A stretch of 64,000 nt of DNA from Phycisphaerales bacterium UBA2421 (GCA_002343075.1 DDRH01000036.1:89068-153067), one strand, 5' to 3'; positions 34,305 through 44,300 are shown, numbered from the stretch's first letter. Numbers and translations: made by a program. Notes: generated by a model not told the origin, from the sequence alone.

Positions 34305-35690
34305 TCAGGTTGGCTGCTGGAGGGCCGCCTCGACGACCGATTGCACGTCGGCGATGAGCTTCTCACCCACCGACTTCTCGGGCGCTTCGGCAATAATGCG
34401 CATGATTGGCTCGGTGTTACTCGCACGCGCATTGACCCAGGCTCGCTGCGCTTCAAAGTCGATACGAATACCGTCTTGCATGTCGATCGTCTCTCTCGCA
34501 TATGCGCCATGTATGGCACGCACGGCGCGCTCGGCGTCTTCTCTACCGCACGGAAACTTGGTCTTTACTATCTCGTAGCGAGGAATTTCGTTAACCAACT
34601 GACTGATCGTTTTTCCTGTGGCCGACATGAGCTGCATAATGAGGGCAATGCCGGTGAGGCTATCACGACCGGGAACGACACGCGGGTCAATCACGCCGCC
34701 GTTGCCCTCGCCGCCGATGATGGCGTTGTGTTTGAGCATTGCTTCGATGACGTTGGCCTCTCCCGTTGGCGTGCGAAGCACGGTCGCACCGTTCTCGGCG
34801 GCGATGTCATCGAGCATTCGGCTGGTGGATAGGTTTGCGACGGCGATACCTTTGCGCTTGCTCAAGACCCATTTCGCACATAGCGCCAGGGTGTACTCCT
34901 CACCAATATAGCTGCCATGCTCATCGACAATCGCCAATCGATCAGCATCGGGGTCCTGTGCCAACCCGCAGACGGCACGCTGACGCTTTACTTCACTGCA
35001 AAGGCCGCCGAGGTTCCCTTCGGTCGGCTCAGGTTCATGGGCAAATCGGCCCGTCGGTTCGCCATTGATATGCACAACCTGACAGCCGAGCTTGCTCAGG
35101 AGTGTATGAGTGGGCACGCATCCGGCGCCATTTACACTGTCAAGTACCACCTTGAAACGCTTGCTGCTAATGCCAAGCACATCCACCAGTTCCAGCACCC
35201 GCCGGATATGGTAGGAGTGCCCCTCCATGTTCCGAGTTGGTTGCTGGAGTTCCGCGACCCGGACGTAGCTGCTTTCGTGCGCATCGTAAAGCTCACGAAT
35301 TCGCTTCACCGCCTCACCTGGCGGGGCGACACCGTCGCGCGTGAGCAACTTTACGCCATTCCAATCGATCGGATTATGGCTGGCAGTGGCGACGATGCCG
35401 GCGTCGGCCTCCAAAAGCCTGGTCATGATTGCCACTGTTGGCGTGGTAACGATATCAAGATCGATGGTCTGAATGCCGCTTGCGTGCAGCGTTGCGAGGA
35501 CGGCGTCGCGAACGAACGGGCCCGATGGCCGTGTGTCCCGGCCAAAAGCCACCTTCAGGGGCTTGCCCGTCGGTGAGGTCTGCTTCAGCCAGGCGGCAAA
35601 GGCTGCTGACATCTGCATCAGAACCGCCGGCGTGAGCGTCCCGCCGACTGTGCCGCGCATACCCGAAACACCGATCATCAATGCGTCCAT
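34305..35690 (-). CDS. Phosphoglucosamine/phosphomanno-mutase family protein (GlmM-like)
   Basis: Interconverts hexose 1- and 6-phosphates, probably GlcN-6-P to GlcN-1-P for UDP-GlcNAc and peptidoglycan, or mannose phosphates. The 461-residue protein has the active-site ATASHNP with Ser104 as the phosphorylated residue, the Mg-binding DPDADRLAI, a sugar-contacting GGEGNGGVI and the C-terminal phosphate-binding RASNTEP. The GGEGNGG form fits the GlmM/PMM group but does not separate GlmM from phosphomannomutase. The ATG at 35690 is preferred: an extension to 35855 would run back through the serine acetyltransferase start region. Divergent from cysE, with 72 bases between starts. Confidence 0.85.
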   Translation of the reverse strand: MDALMIGVSGMRGTVGGTLTPAVLMQMSAAFAAWLKQTSPTGKPLKVAFGRDTRPSGPFVRDAVLATLHASGIQTIDLDIVTTPTVAIMTRLLEADAGIVATASHNPIDWNGVKLLTRDGVAPPGEAVKRIRELYDAHESSYVRVAELQQPTRNMEGHSYHIRRVLELVDVLGISSKRFKVVLDSVNGAGCVPTHTLLSKLGCQVVHINGEPTGRFAHEPEPTEGNLGGLCSEVKRQRAVCGLAQDPDADRLAIVDEHGSYIGEEYTLALCAKWVLSKRKGIAVANLSTSRMLDDIAAENGATVLRTPTGEANVIEAMLKHNAIIGGEGNGGVIDPRVVPGRDSLTGIALIMQLMSATGKTISQLVNEIPRYEIVKTKFPCGREDAERAVRAIHGAYARETIDMQDGIRIDFEAQRAWVNARASNTEPIMRIIAEAPEKSVGEKLIADVQSVVEAALQQPT

Positions 35691-35762
35691 GAAACCCTTC
35701 GTATATGCGGTCAAAAGAGACCAAACTATGCCATCTGCATTCTGTTGTACTATTATCAGGGG

Positions 35763-36740
35763 ATGAAGACGGATCGCAATCCAATCAACGATGAGATCGC
35801 GCCAGCGGTCGATGCAATTGTCAAGAGCATCCATGACGAGCCTCGACTCCAACACCTCAACCGCGTAAATCTACCTGACCGTGAGCAGATTGTGCTGGCA
35901 ATCGACTTGCTCCGACAACTCGTCTTTCCCGGATACTTTGGGAAACGCGATTTAACCAGTGCCAACTTACCGGAGCACGTGACGTCAGTCGTCGCCCGGT
36001 TGAACGAAGTGTTGTACGACCAAGTACGCTGCTGCCTGCGATACCGGGAGAACATTGCCACCGATCAGCGGTCTGGGAGATGCGCTGAGTGTGACGACTC
36101 CGCCCGCGAAATTGTGCGGCAGTTCATGACGCGGATTCCGTCCGTGCGCGCCTTACTCGCGAGTGATGTCCAAGCAGCCTTCGATGGCGATCCGGCGGCG
36201 ATCAACACCGACGAGACCATTTTCTCTTACCCCGGCCTGATGGCGATCACCGTTCAACGCCTGGCGCACGAGTTTTACCGGCTTCAGGTACCGCTTCTCC
36301 CGCGCATCATGACCGAGTGGGCGCACGGGCGCACTGGAATTGACATCCATCCTGGAGCGACACTTGGAAGTGGGCTGATGATCGATCACGGGACAGGTGT
36401 AGTGGTCGGTGAAACAACGGTCATCGGGGACAACGTTAAAATTTATCAAGGCGTCACGCTCGGGGCGCTCGCGCCTGCATTTGGTCAGCTCCTTCGGGGG
36501 CAGAAGAGGCACCCCACGATTGAGGACGAAGTCACCATCTATGCCGGTGCGACAATTCTTGGAGGAGAGACAGTCATCGGGAAAGGAACAGTAATCGGCG
36601 GCAATCTCTTCATTACCGCGAGCATTCCGGCTATGCACGTTGTGACGACTGAACCGCCTAAACTGCATATGCGGCAGCGGGGGAAGCGAAGACGTGAAGC
36701 ACGGGCGTCCACCCATGATCCCCTCGACTTTGTGATCTAA
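35763..36740 (+). CDS. cysE: Serine O-acetyltransferase (EpsC-type)
   Basis: Acetylates serine to O-acetylserine, first step of cysteine synthesis. The 325-residue protein has an alpha-helical N-terminal domain of about 190 residues and then the left-handed beta helix with hexapeptide repeats: GIDIHPGATLGSGLMIDHGTG (His catalytic in the DHGTG block), VVGETTVIGDNVKIYQGVTLGA and later GAGATILGGETVIGKGTVIGGN. The N-terminal domain is larger than in E. coli CysE, as in EpsC/SrpG-type enzymes. A TATTAT at 35751-35756 lies only six bases before the ATG, so the message may start close to the codon. Alternative extension to 35745 begins with TTG and is less likely. Confidence 0.88.
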   Translation: MKTDRNPINDEIAPAVDAIVKSIHDEPRLQHLNRVNLPDREQIVLAIDLLRQLVFPGYFGKRDLTSANLPEHVTSVVARLNEVLYDQVRCCLRYRENIATDQRSGRCAECDDSAREIVRQFMTRIPSVRALLASDVQAAFDGDPAAINTDETIFSYPGLMAITVQRLAHEFYRLQVPLLPRIMTEWAHGRTGIDIHPGATLGSGLMIDHGTGVVVGETTVIGDNVKIYQGVTLGALAPAFGQLLRGQKRHPTIEDEVTIYAGATILGGETVIGKGTVIGGNLFITASIPAMHVVTTEPPKLHMRQRGKRRREARASTHDPLDFVI

Positions 36741-36788
36741 CACGTTCGCAAAGCGAGGCAGCGGCGCTGCACGGGCACAACACTGCGG

Positions 36789-36806
36789 TGTTGCATCCTT
36801 GCAACA
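36789..36806. other. Perfect 7-bp inverted repeat after cysE
   Basis: TGTTGCA and TGCAACA around the four-base loop TCCT, 49 bases after the cysE stop and 69 before the next gene. No T-run follows, so it may be a protein-binding operator or a processing hairpin rather than a terminator. Confidence 0.35.
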
Positions 36807-36875
36807 TGTGGAGCGATTGACGCGCAGAATCATAGTTAGACCGCTTCGGCACCGGCTTTGTTATGGTGCAATCGC

Positions 36876-37226
36876 ATGAGCCGGAGCGTTATTTGCATCC
36901 TCGGACTAGGCCTACTCGTCGGCTGCGCCTCCACGAAGCCCGAGGCAGAACCGGTTGTGTTGGTGATCTACGAAGACCAGCCCGCTGCGGCACTGGCCTA
37001 TGCCGCCCCAGTGCGTGATCTAAGCGCACCGATCGACTTTGTTGCAGACCGCGAGTATCGCCGCCCCCGCGCGTTCATTGGTTATGAGTCCCTGGTGCGC
37101 GAGTACTTTTGGCTGCGAACCGACGACAACCAACGCTTCGGCGGCGGTTACGGCCATGGCGGGGGCCACTACGACCGCTATGAGCGTCGGGCCATTAGCA
37201 CGCGGGTCGGAGTCATCGAACGCTAG
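36876..37226 (+). CDS. Small lipoprotein of unknown function
   Basis: A 116-residue predicted lipoprotein. The ATG at 36876 gives the n-region MSRSV, a hydrophobic stretch ICILGLGLL and a lipobox LVGC with the cleavage before Cys17. The mature part is Gly/Tyr/His-rich near the C terminus (GGYGHGGGHYDRY). No recognised family. An upstream ATG at 36858 is possible but puts the hydrophobic stretch further in. Located downstream of cysE in the same direction, 135 bases away. Confidence 0.62.
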   Translation: MSRSVICILGLGLLVGCASTKPEAEPVVLVIYEDQPAAALAYAAPVRDLSAPIDFVADREYRRPRAFIGYESLVREYFWLRTDDNQRFGGGYGHGGGHYDRYERRAISTRVGVIER

Positions 37227-37437
37227 TGCTTATCGGTTGCCTACCGCTCGCAGGGGGTATGCTGTTGGCTTCTGCCCAGTATTTTGACAAAAGTCGTGAT
37301 TCTACAGAGGCTTAGCTCTCGATCGTGTCAGGGCGGTCGACGTCCTTCGATTATTGACTTGCAAAACACCGGCGACGGTGCGAGAATCAGTCTAAGTCGC
37401 TATTATACCTACGTTTAACTCATTCTCTCGGGGCTCT

Positions 37438-37794
37438 ATGGCCACGGTAACCAAGAAAGAACTCATCGACCGAATTTCCGAAGCAACTACCGATAAGCGA
37501 GCAATCGTTAAGCGTGTGGTGCAGCAATTCCTCGATGAAGTGATAGCCGAACTAGCCAAGGGCAACCGGCTTGAGTTTCGTGACTTTGGCGTCTTTGAGA
37601 CCAAAGTCCGCAAAAAGCGCCGCGCACAGAATCCCAAGACGCTTGAACCGGTTGAGGTTCCAGAGAAGCGTACAGTCAAGTTCAAGATTGGCCGTGTCAT
37701 GAAGGGAAAACTCAGCGCCGGGGGCGTGATCATCGACGACGACGCGCGAGATGTTTCCGAGATGGCCGAAACCGACCAAAACGACGATGATTGA
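37438..37794 (+). CDS. HU/IHF-family DNA-binding protein
   Basis: A nucleoid-associated histone-like protein, 118 residues. The first 92 match HU/IHF: a start TVTKKELIDRISEATTDKRAIVKR, the FGVFETKVRKKRRAQNP beta-arm region with the DNA-inserting NP proline (residues 64-65), and a closing VKFKIGRVMKGKL. The last 25 residues are strongly acidic (DDDARDVSEMAETDQNDDD) and would be disordered, an unusual tail for HU. The upstream region has a TATTAT at 37401-37406, a possible -10 box, but no matching -35. Whether it acts as HU or IHF cannot be told from sequence. Confidence 0.88.
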   Translation: MATVTKKELIDRISEATTDKRAIVKRVVQQFLDEVIAELAKGNRLEFRDFGVFETKVRKKRRAQNPKTLEPVEVPEKRTVKFKIGRVMKGKLSAGGVIIDDDARDVSEMAETDQNDDD

Positions 37795-37960
37795 CGGATG
37801 AGTGACGAGTGATCGGTCGAGAAGGCAGATGCAGACGCAGATTCTACCACTCTGCCAAGCACCTAACCAGCACGTCCGAGCACCTGACCTGTAAGTCGCC
37901 TCGAATAGAGGTCGCTCGCGCGGTACCCGCGGAGCCTTTAAAATTACGGAGCAATAGCCG

Positions 37961-38251
37961 TTACGAAATCGTCGAATCGCCAGTGCCTTGGCGTCCTTCG
38001 TTCACAGCCCGATACCCAGCATTCGCCCGATTCCCAGATTTGATAGACTTGATGGTGCGCACGGCAAGATCTGCGGGCACTCTCTCAGCGTCGTCATTTA
38101 GCAAGCTCAACGGTGAAAGTACTTTGTAAGCTGCCCTGATTCGGGCTGCATCGTCAGGTGAACCAGGAACTGAGGCATCCATATCTCGACCATTCATGAA
38201 AATAGCGTCGACGGCGGCACCGTCGCGACTGCTGAGGTTCTTCGAATTCAT
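37961..38251 (-). CDS. Small anti-sigma-like partner of the ECF sigma factor (tentative)
   Basis: A 96-residue protein encoded on the same strand as and about 210 bases downstream of the ECF sigma gene. Its pattern (MNSKNLSSRDGAAVDAIF, then VPADLAVRTIKSI) resembles the soluble N-terminal helical part of planctomycete anti-sigma or sigma-associated proteins: a first helix, a long helix, then a P-x-DL-xxRT-x-I segment. There is no transmembrane helix or zinc-binding HxxxCxxC motif, which full anti-sigma factors often have. The plus strand of the same region also has an open frame of about 106 codons without recognisable features, so the call is tentative. The remaining 37795-38459 region holds no other convincing gene. 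Confidence 0.45.
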   Translation of the reverse strand: MNSKNLSSRDGAAVDAIFMNGRDMDASVPGSPDDAARIRAAYKVLSPLSLLNDDAERVPADLAVRTIKSIKSGNRANAGYRAVNEGRQGTGDSTIS

Positions 38252-38459
38252 TCGTTCCCCGAAATCAGAGTGGAGAGCGGCACCATCGCCGCCGAGCCAA
38301 CTTCTGCAAAATGTGACACGACCGAAAATCAACCAGCACTGGGACTGGTCCTAGGTGCTACATCACAGGTGCGAAAATCCCACTCCAAAATACAATCTGG
38401 CAGACGTGTCGTTCTTTCATACATACGATGGAAACCCGTCGAAGTTCTACCCGGAAAAA

Positions 38460-39203
38460 TTATTTTTTTGTCGGTTGAAAACCCACGATATTGCCCGATC
38501 GTGGTGGATTGTCGGGGCTGGACGACCGCCATTTGTCCGCAAAATAGGCCACAGAAGCGTGTAACCGAGATTTTACCGTTCCCAGCGGAATGTCCAAGAT
38601 CTCGCTGATCTGTTTATAAGCAAACTCATGGAAATATGAGAGCAACAGAATCTCTTTCAAATGAACAGGCATTCCCTCGACGACCGCTTGCACCTTTGCC
38701 CGCAACTCTGCCTGCTGCAAGCCGGCGTCCGGTAAATCGGCGGCAGCCTTCATCAAGTCCAGGTACTCGCCCGACTCATCGTCACCTGGGCTTATGCTTG
38801 CCTGCAACGGACTGGTAGGCCGACGAGAGTTGGCACGCATCTGGTCGCGCGCCTTGTTCGCGGCAATTGTAAAGAGCCAGGGCCGAAAGCGTTTACTAGG
38901 GTCGAACTGATCTGCAGACTGATACACCTGCAGAAATGCCTCTTGAAAGATATCTTCTGCGCCGGTCCGATCTCCCATGAACCGGACAAGAAACAGATAG
39001 AGTTCCCTCTCGTATCTCTTCACAAGAGTGGCGAACGCCTCTGAATCGCCGCTCTGGTGAGCTGTCAGCAACTGTTCGTCGGTACCTTCCCCAGACGGAC
39101 CGACGATTGCACCCCGCGCCGTTGGGTTCTTGTCCGGCGCACTTGCAGGGTGCTCCAGCGGAGAGGTATTCGGGGATGTCGAATTTGTTCCCATGGTTTG
39201 CAT
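38460..39203 (-). CDS. RNA polymerase ECF-type sigma factor
   Basis: A 247-residue sigma-70 family factor of the extracytoplasmic-function group. After a disordered 45-residue N terminus, region 2 reads FLVRFMGDRTGAEDIFQEAFLQVYQSADQF with the following FRPWLFTIAANKARDQMR; region 4 is EILLLSYFHEFAYKQISEILDIPLGTVKSRLHAS, the helix-turn-helix for the -35 element. The ATG at 39203 is taken; a TTG at 39221 extends it. It is divergent from rlmN, with 115 bases between starts, and followed by a possible small anti-sigma-like gene, a common layout. Targets cannot be told from this window. Confidence 0.9.
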   Translation of the reverse strand: MQTMGTNSTSPNTSPLEHPASAPDKNPTARGAIVGPSGEGTDEQLLTAHQSGDSEAFATLVKRYERELYLFLVRFMGDRTGAEDIFQEAFLQVYQSADQFDPSKRFRPWLFTIAANKARDQMRANSRRPTSPLQASISPGDDESGEYLDLMKAAADLPDAGLQQAELRAKVQAVVEGMPVHLKEILLLSYFHEFAYKQISEILDIPLGTVKSRLHASVAYFADKWRSSSPDNPPRSGNIVGFQPTKK

Positions 39204-39318
39204 TGAACAGTCCCGCAACAACCGTTACTTTGGTTTCAAGGTTAAGAGAATCAACCAAAAACCGCCAGTCGATTGTGAATGCGTCCACAGAGCCCCTGCG
39301 GACCGATGACTTAATCGT

Positions 39319-40449
39319 ATGCAAGCAAATCCCGAACATCCTCCCGTTCGCGATTTTTTTGGGATGCTATCCGCTGAGGTGGACTCTGCTATCAAGGTAT
39401 TCGGCTGGCCCAAGTTTCGTGGCAAGCAACTGCTTGACTGGGTTTATTCGAAGGGCGTGGTCGACGCCTCAGGCATGACCAATTTCAGTCACCACGACCG
39501 GGCGGTCATTCCCAGGTTGTTTCAGTTTGCCACCGGAACAATAACCAAGCAGCAGATCAGCGAAGACGGCACGATCAAGCTCCTGATCACTTGGCCCGGC
39601 GGATCAAATGCCGAAACCGTCATGATCCCCGACGGCGACCGACGTACCGCCTGCGTCAGTTCGCAGGTGGGGTGCCCGGTCAGGTGCAAGTTCTGCGCGA
39701 GCGGCATGGATGGTCTTAAAAGCTCGCTTGGGGCGGCGCAGATCGTCGAGCAAATCTGGCACTTAAATGAGGTACTCGCAAAAACACAGTCTGTGGATCA
39801 GGCGAAGGCTGCGCAACCGTGTGTCCCAGCGGCTCGGGTGACGAACGTCGTCTTTATGGGCATGGGTGAACCTCTCAGCAATTACAACCAAGTGATGCAG
39901 GCGGTGCGAATCATGCATGATCCGCAGTGCTTCAATCTAGGTGCCCGACGGATTACGATCAGTACCGTGGGCGTGCCCCCGAAGATTCGACAACTTGCCG
40001 AAGAATTGCTTCCGCTTAACTTGGCACTCTCACTGCACGCGCCCAACGAGCCACTTCGAAAACAGCTGATTCCATGGGCGGAACATTTCCCGCTGCCCGA
40101 GATTCTTGATGCCTGTCGGTACTATTTCTCGAAAACTGGCCGTGAGATCACGTTGGAGTATATTCTGCTGTCCAATGTGAACGATCGCCCCGAACACGCC
40201 CGCGAGCTTGCCCGGCTATGCAAGACGCTTCGCGCCAATGTCAACCTCATTCGATACAACGAGGTCGAGCCGCTGCCGTTTAAGCGACCTGGTTCCAAGA
40301 ACGTTGTTGCATTTCAGGACATTCTGCGAAACATGGGCGTCAATGCTCATGTCCGAAAGAGCCGTGGCCGCGATATCGATGCCGCGTGCGGTCAACTCCG
40401 GCGCAAAGAGGCCCGCGAGTCTTTGGTTCAGCTAGGCACAGGAGGCTAA
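39319..40449 (+). CDS. rlmN: 23S rRNA (adenine-2503-C2)-methyltransferase RlmN
   Basis: Radical SAM enzyme that methylates C2 of A2503 in 23S rRNA (and A37 of some tRNAs), tuning peptide exit and fidelity. The 376-residue protein has the cluster motif Cys119, Cys123, Cys126 in CPVRCKFCASG, the mechanistic Cys112 in TACVSSQ and a second conserved Cys in DIDAACGQLR near the end; E. coli RlmN positions 118, 125, 129, 132 and 355 align with these after a constant shift. GMGEPLSNY and LHAPNEPLR match the SAM-binding blocks. The ATG at 39319 has no clear SD sequence. The pseudopilin gene starts on its stop codon (TAATG). Confidence 0.95.
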   Translation: MQANPEHPPVRDFFGMLSAEVDSAIKVFGWPKFRGKQLLDWVYSKGVVDASGMTNFSHHDRAVIPRLFQFATGTITKQQISEDGTIKLLITWPGGSNAETVMIPDGDRRTACVSSQVGCPVRCKFCASGMDGLKSSLGAAQIVEQIWHLNEVLAKTQSVDQAKAAQPCVPAARVTNVVFMGMGEPLSNYNQVMQAVRIMHDPQCFNLGARRITISTVGVPPKIRQLAEELLPLNLALSLHAPNEPLRKQLIPWAEHFPLPEILDACRYYFSKTGREITLEYILLSNVNDRPEHARELARLCKTLRANVNLIRYNEVEPLPFKRPGSKNVVAFQDILRNMGVNAHVRKSRGRDIDAACGQLRRKEARESLVQLGTGG

Positions 40450-41333
40450 TGCGCGTGACGGCCTCTCCGCCCAACACGGTGTCGACCGACACTCGAACCA
40501 CAATCTTCTCTGCAGTTCCAGCAGATGGAAGCAGTCGAAGATTCATGGGACTGTCGCCAGGCTCTCGCAGGGCGTTTACGCTGATCGAATTGCTTGTTGT
40601 CGTTGGAATTCTAATCATCCTTGCGAGCATCTTCATTCCATATGCTTTGCGCGCTAGAGAAAACAGCCGACGAATCGTGTGTCGCGACAATCTGCAGCAA
40701 ATCTTCAATGCAATGCAGTCGTACGCAGCGGCCAACGGCAGTTATCTGCCGCGAACCGAATACGACCCAGCGGCATCGCTCACTGCGTTTCAGGATCGAA
40801 GCAGTCTTGCCAACAATGTAACCTCGTCGCTCTGGTTGCTTGTCCGCAACGGCCACGCCAAGAGCACGACGATTTTCCTTTGTCCCTCGCTTGGTGGCTC
40901 GCCAGCTCCGGTCAGCGTCGATCGAACCGACTTCTGGGGGCCTCCAGAGTTGGGTTACTCATATGCGACTCCCTTCGGCCAATCCGAGAGCTATCGGCTG
41001 ACCGACACTCTCAAGCCACAATTCGTATTGATGGCCGATCGCAACCCCGGCTGCCGCTCCGACATCGCCGCAGATTCGCCGCTTCTCTTGCTGTCGACAG
41101 TCAATTCTCTGAATCACGGCCAAGGCGGCCAGAACGTACTTTACGCATACGGCTCCGTGGAGTGGCAGATCACACCCTATTGTGGGATGAACAACGATAA
41201 CATTTACACTGTGCGTGGTGCGCGCGGAGCAACTCAGCCGACTACACTGCCGTCGAAACAAAGTGGCGTTCTCGATCCCGTGATTCTTCCCAGCGTTGAA
41301 GACGACACATTTCTTTACCCACCAAAGCTCTAA
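40449..41333 (+). CDS. Type II secretion/type IV pilin-like pseudopilin
   Basis: A 294-residue protein with a prepilin-type segment: RRAFTLIELLVVVGILIILASIF, where processing would occur before Phe and a Glu five residues later is conserved. After the hydrophobic N-terminal helix comes a globular domain ending PKL. The chosen start at 40449 is on the rlmN stop (TAATG) after AGGAGG at 40440-40445, but leaves a 42-residue leader, far longer than the usual 6-25; the ATG at 40545 gives a ten-residue leader, MGLSPGSRRA, and is the likely processed-pilin start in a typical system. The body resembles the DUF1559-type planctomycete pseudopilins (C-terminal DG-rich) in general shape. No secretion-apparatus genes are nearby. 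Confidence 0.78.
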   Translation: MRVTASPPNTVSTDTRTTIFSAVPADGSSRRFMGLSPGSRRAFTLIELLVVVGILIILASIFIPYALRARENSRRIVCRDNLQQIFNAMQSYAAANGSYLPRTEYDPAASLTAFQDRSSLANNVTSSLWLLVRNGHAKSTTIFLCPSLGGSPAPVSVDRTDFWGPPELGYSYATPFGQSESYRLTDTLKPQFVLMADRNPGCRSDIAADSPLLLLSTVNSLNHGQGGQNVLYAYGSVEWQITPYCGMNNDNIYTVRGARGATQPTTLPSKQSGVLDPVILPSVEDDTFLYPPKL

Positions 41334-41381
41334 CGGCCCGGGCTTGCGGCCGGTCGGGTTTACACCCGCGGCGGCGCGCCT

Positions 41382-44300
41382 ATGATTCAGTCGATGATCT
41401 CGACCCTTCCCGAACGCATCGGGCGGCTTCTGGCTGCGCCGGCTCTGCTAGACCTTGCGCGCTTGCTGGAAAAAAGTGACGCTGCGAGCGTCTCAGGCAT
41501 GTGGGGCAGCAGCACTGCCGCCGTCATTGCCGTGCTGCGACGCGAGACAGACCGCCCCGTGCTCGTGGTGTGCGGCCACCTTGATGAGGCGGATGATCTT
41601 GCCGACGACATCGCACTCTTCGGCCAGCAGCGTCCTGAGGTCCTCCCCGCCCTAGAACTCGGCGGCGGGCTGGGACAGGTGAGTGAGGAACAAGCTTCGA
41701 ATCGCTTGCGGCTCATCACGCAACTGTCCCGTGGGAGTGCGACAGTCGAGACAATCATTGCCCCAATTCAGGCACTCATGCAATCCGTTCCGTCGAAAGA
41801 TGACCTGAAACACTTGGTGCGTACAGTCGGTGTCGGTGACATGCTCGAGCCCGAAAAGCTCATCGTGTGGCTGAGTGAACACGGCTACAACCGGCTTGAT
41901 CAGGTTGAAGTCCCCGGCGACTTTGCCGTGCGTGGGGGAATTGTTGACGTCTACATTCCTGGGGATATCGACGACCCACAACTCGACAACGGTGACGAGA
42001 AGCAGGTCGGACTGACGGTTCGCATCGATTTCTTTGGCGATCAGGTAGAGAGCATTAAGCGATTCGATCTGGATTCACTCGGCTCAAAGAGCCCGCTTCA
42101 GCAAGTGCGCATCATGGATCTGAAGGGCCGACTCCCCGACTTAAATAGCGGCACTCACCTTTTCAGCTATCTCCGTCCCGGAACCATTGTCATATTGTGG
42201 GCTCCGCTTGAGATTGCCGAGCAAGCCAAGAGTTACCAGGACCGCTTGCCGGACGACCGCGGCATCTACCCTCTCGCGGCGATCCTGCGTAACGCGTCCA
42301 GTTTTACGCGCCTCGAATTGAGCCAGTTCGATCAGTCTGCGGCGGCGGTTCATTCGCTTGTGGGAAAAGCCGAAATCCCCCGTCTCAGGCTTCCAGTGTC
42401 TTCATTGCAGCGCTTTGAAACAGAAGCAAAGAAGGCGATCTTTGAACTTACCGAGCTAGCCACCACGCACGATGTCACCGTCTTCTGCGAAAATGAAGGG
42501 GAAAAGCAGAGGTTCACTGAACTGCTTGACCAGGATGCGCCGGGTTTGCGACATGCACTCTCCCTTGAAACGGGCTACTTGCATCGCGGATTCGTGTTCA
42601 ATGATGATCATTCGGAACCCGCAGCCGCACCCGCGAGGCCCCTGGCTTTTGTGGGGCACCACGAGCTTTTTCATCGCTACGAGCAGCGACGCCGGGTGAA
42701 GCGGGTGATTGCCGGCCGGCCTGTCGATTCATTTGTTGATCTGCAGGTGGGCGATTACGTCGTGCATGTCGCACACGGCATCGCGAAGTTCACCGGAATC
42801 CAGACGATTAGCAAAGATGGTAAGAACGAAGAGTACCTGACCCTGCGCTTCGCTGACAACGCCAGCCTGCACGTGCCGGCGGGGCGGGTAAACCTGATCC
42901 AGAAGTATGTCGGCGGGTTTCACGGAAGCCCGCAGCTCTCGCGGCTGGGAAGTGACTCATGGAAGAAGCAGAAGGACAAGGTCAGCGAAGCTGTCATGGA
43001 CATGGCGGCCGAGTTGATTGAGGTGCAGGCGGCGCGTAACGCCGAGTTGGGAACACCTTATCCACCCGACACAATGTGGCAGCACGAATTTGAGGCCGAG
43101 TTTCCTTACACCCCCACGCAAGATCAGGTCACCAGTGCCGACGAGATTAAGAAAGACATGCAGAAAACCCGCCCGATGGATCGGCTGCTTTGCGGCGACG
43201 TCGGCTATGGCAAGACAGAACTAGCCATGCGGGCAGCATTCAAAGCGGTGGAGTATGGCAAGCAGGTTGCCGTGCTCGTACCCACAACGGTGCTGGCTGA
43301 GCAGCATTATCGATCGTTTCGCGAGAGGATGGCGAGCTACCCGTTTCGCATTGAGTCAATCAGCCGCTTCAAATCGAGTAAGGAACAGAAGGACACCGTA
43401 AAGTTTGCAGCGGCGGGGGAGGGCGATATTCTCATTGGAACACATCGAATTCTCAGCAAAGATGTGAATTTCAAAGACCTCGGCCTTGTGATTGTTGACG
43501 AGGAACAACGATTCGGTGTGACGCATAAGGAACGGCTGAAGAAGTTGCGCTCGACAGTGGACGTGCTGACCATGTCTGCAACCCCAATCCCGCGCACCCT
43601 GCACATGAGCATGCTCGGGATTCGCGACATCAGCAGCCTGACAACCGCGCCACAGGATCGCCGCAGTATTGTCACGGAAGTGATGTCATTTGACCGCAAC
43701 CGCGTCAAGCTGGCGCTGCTTCGCGAACTCCAGCGGGAGGGGCAGGTCTATTTTGTCCACAACCGCGTCAACAACATCATTGAAATGGCGGATGAAGTGC
43801 AGCAGTTGGTTCCGGACGCGCGGATTCTCATCGGCCACGGGCAGATGGGTGAAGGCGAACTGGAAGACGTGATGATGAAGTTCATCCGCCACGAGGCCGA
43901 CATTCTCGTCTGCACGACGATCATTGAAAGCGGGCTCGATATTCCGAACGCCAACACCATCATCATCAACAACGCCGATCGATTCGGGTTGAGCGAACTG
44001 CATCAGTTGCGCGGGCGGGTAGGGCGATACAAGCATCGTGCCTATTGCTATCTGCTGCTGCCGGCAGATCGACCTGTGACACCTGTCGCTTCCAAGCGAT
44101 TGAAGGCAATTGAGGAGTATTCGCATCTCGGGGCCGGCTTCAAAATTGCGATGCGCGACCTGGAGCTCCGCGGCGCGGGAAACATCCTGGGGCCAGAGCA
44201 ATCGGGTCACATTGCGACGGTCGGTTACGAGATGTACTGCCAGTTGCTTGAGGAAGCCGTGCGACAGCTCAAGAATGAGCCGAAACCCACCACCCCGGAA

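Noticed and set aside
37354-37406. TTGACT and TATTAT as a full promoter for the HU gene
   Set aside because: The boxes are about 41 bases apart, far from the 16-18 needed.
37809-38129. Plus-strand frame of 106 codons after the HU gene
   Set aside because: Antisense to the more credible anti-sigma-like frame and without any recognisable motif.
38455-38470. AAAAATTATTTTTTT at the end of the sigma gene as a terminator
   Set aside because: There is no GC-rich stem before the T-run on the minus strand; the A and T tracts overlap the final Lys codons and stop.
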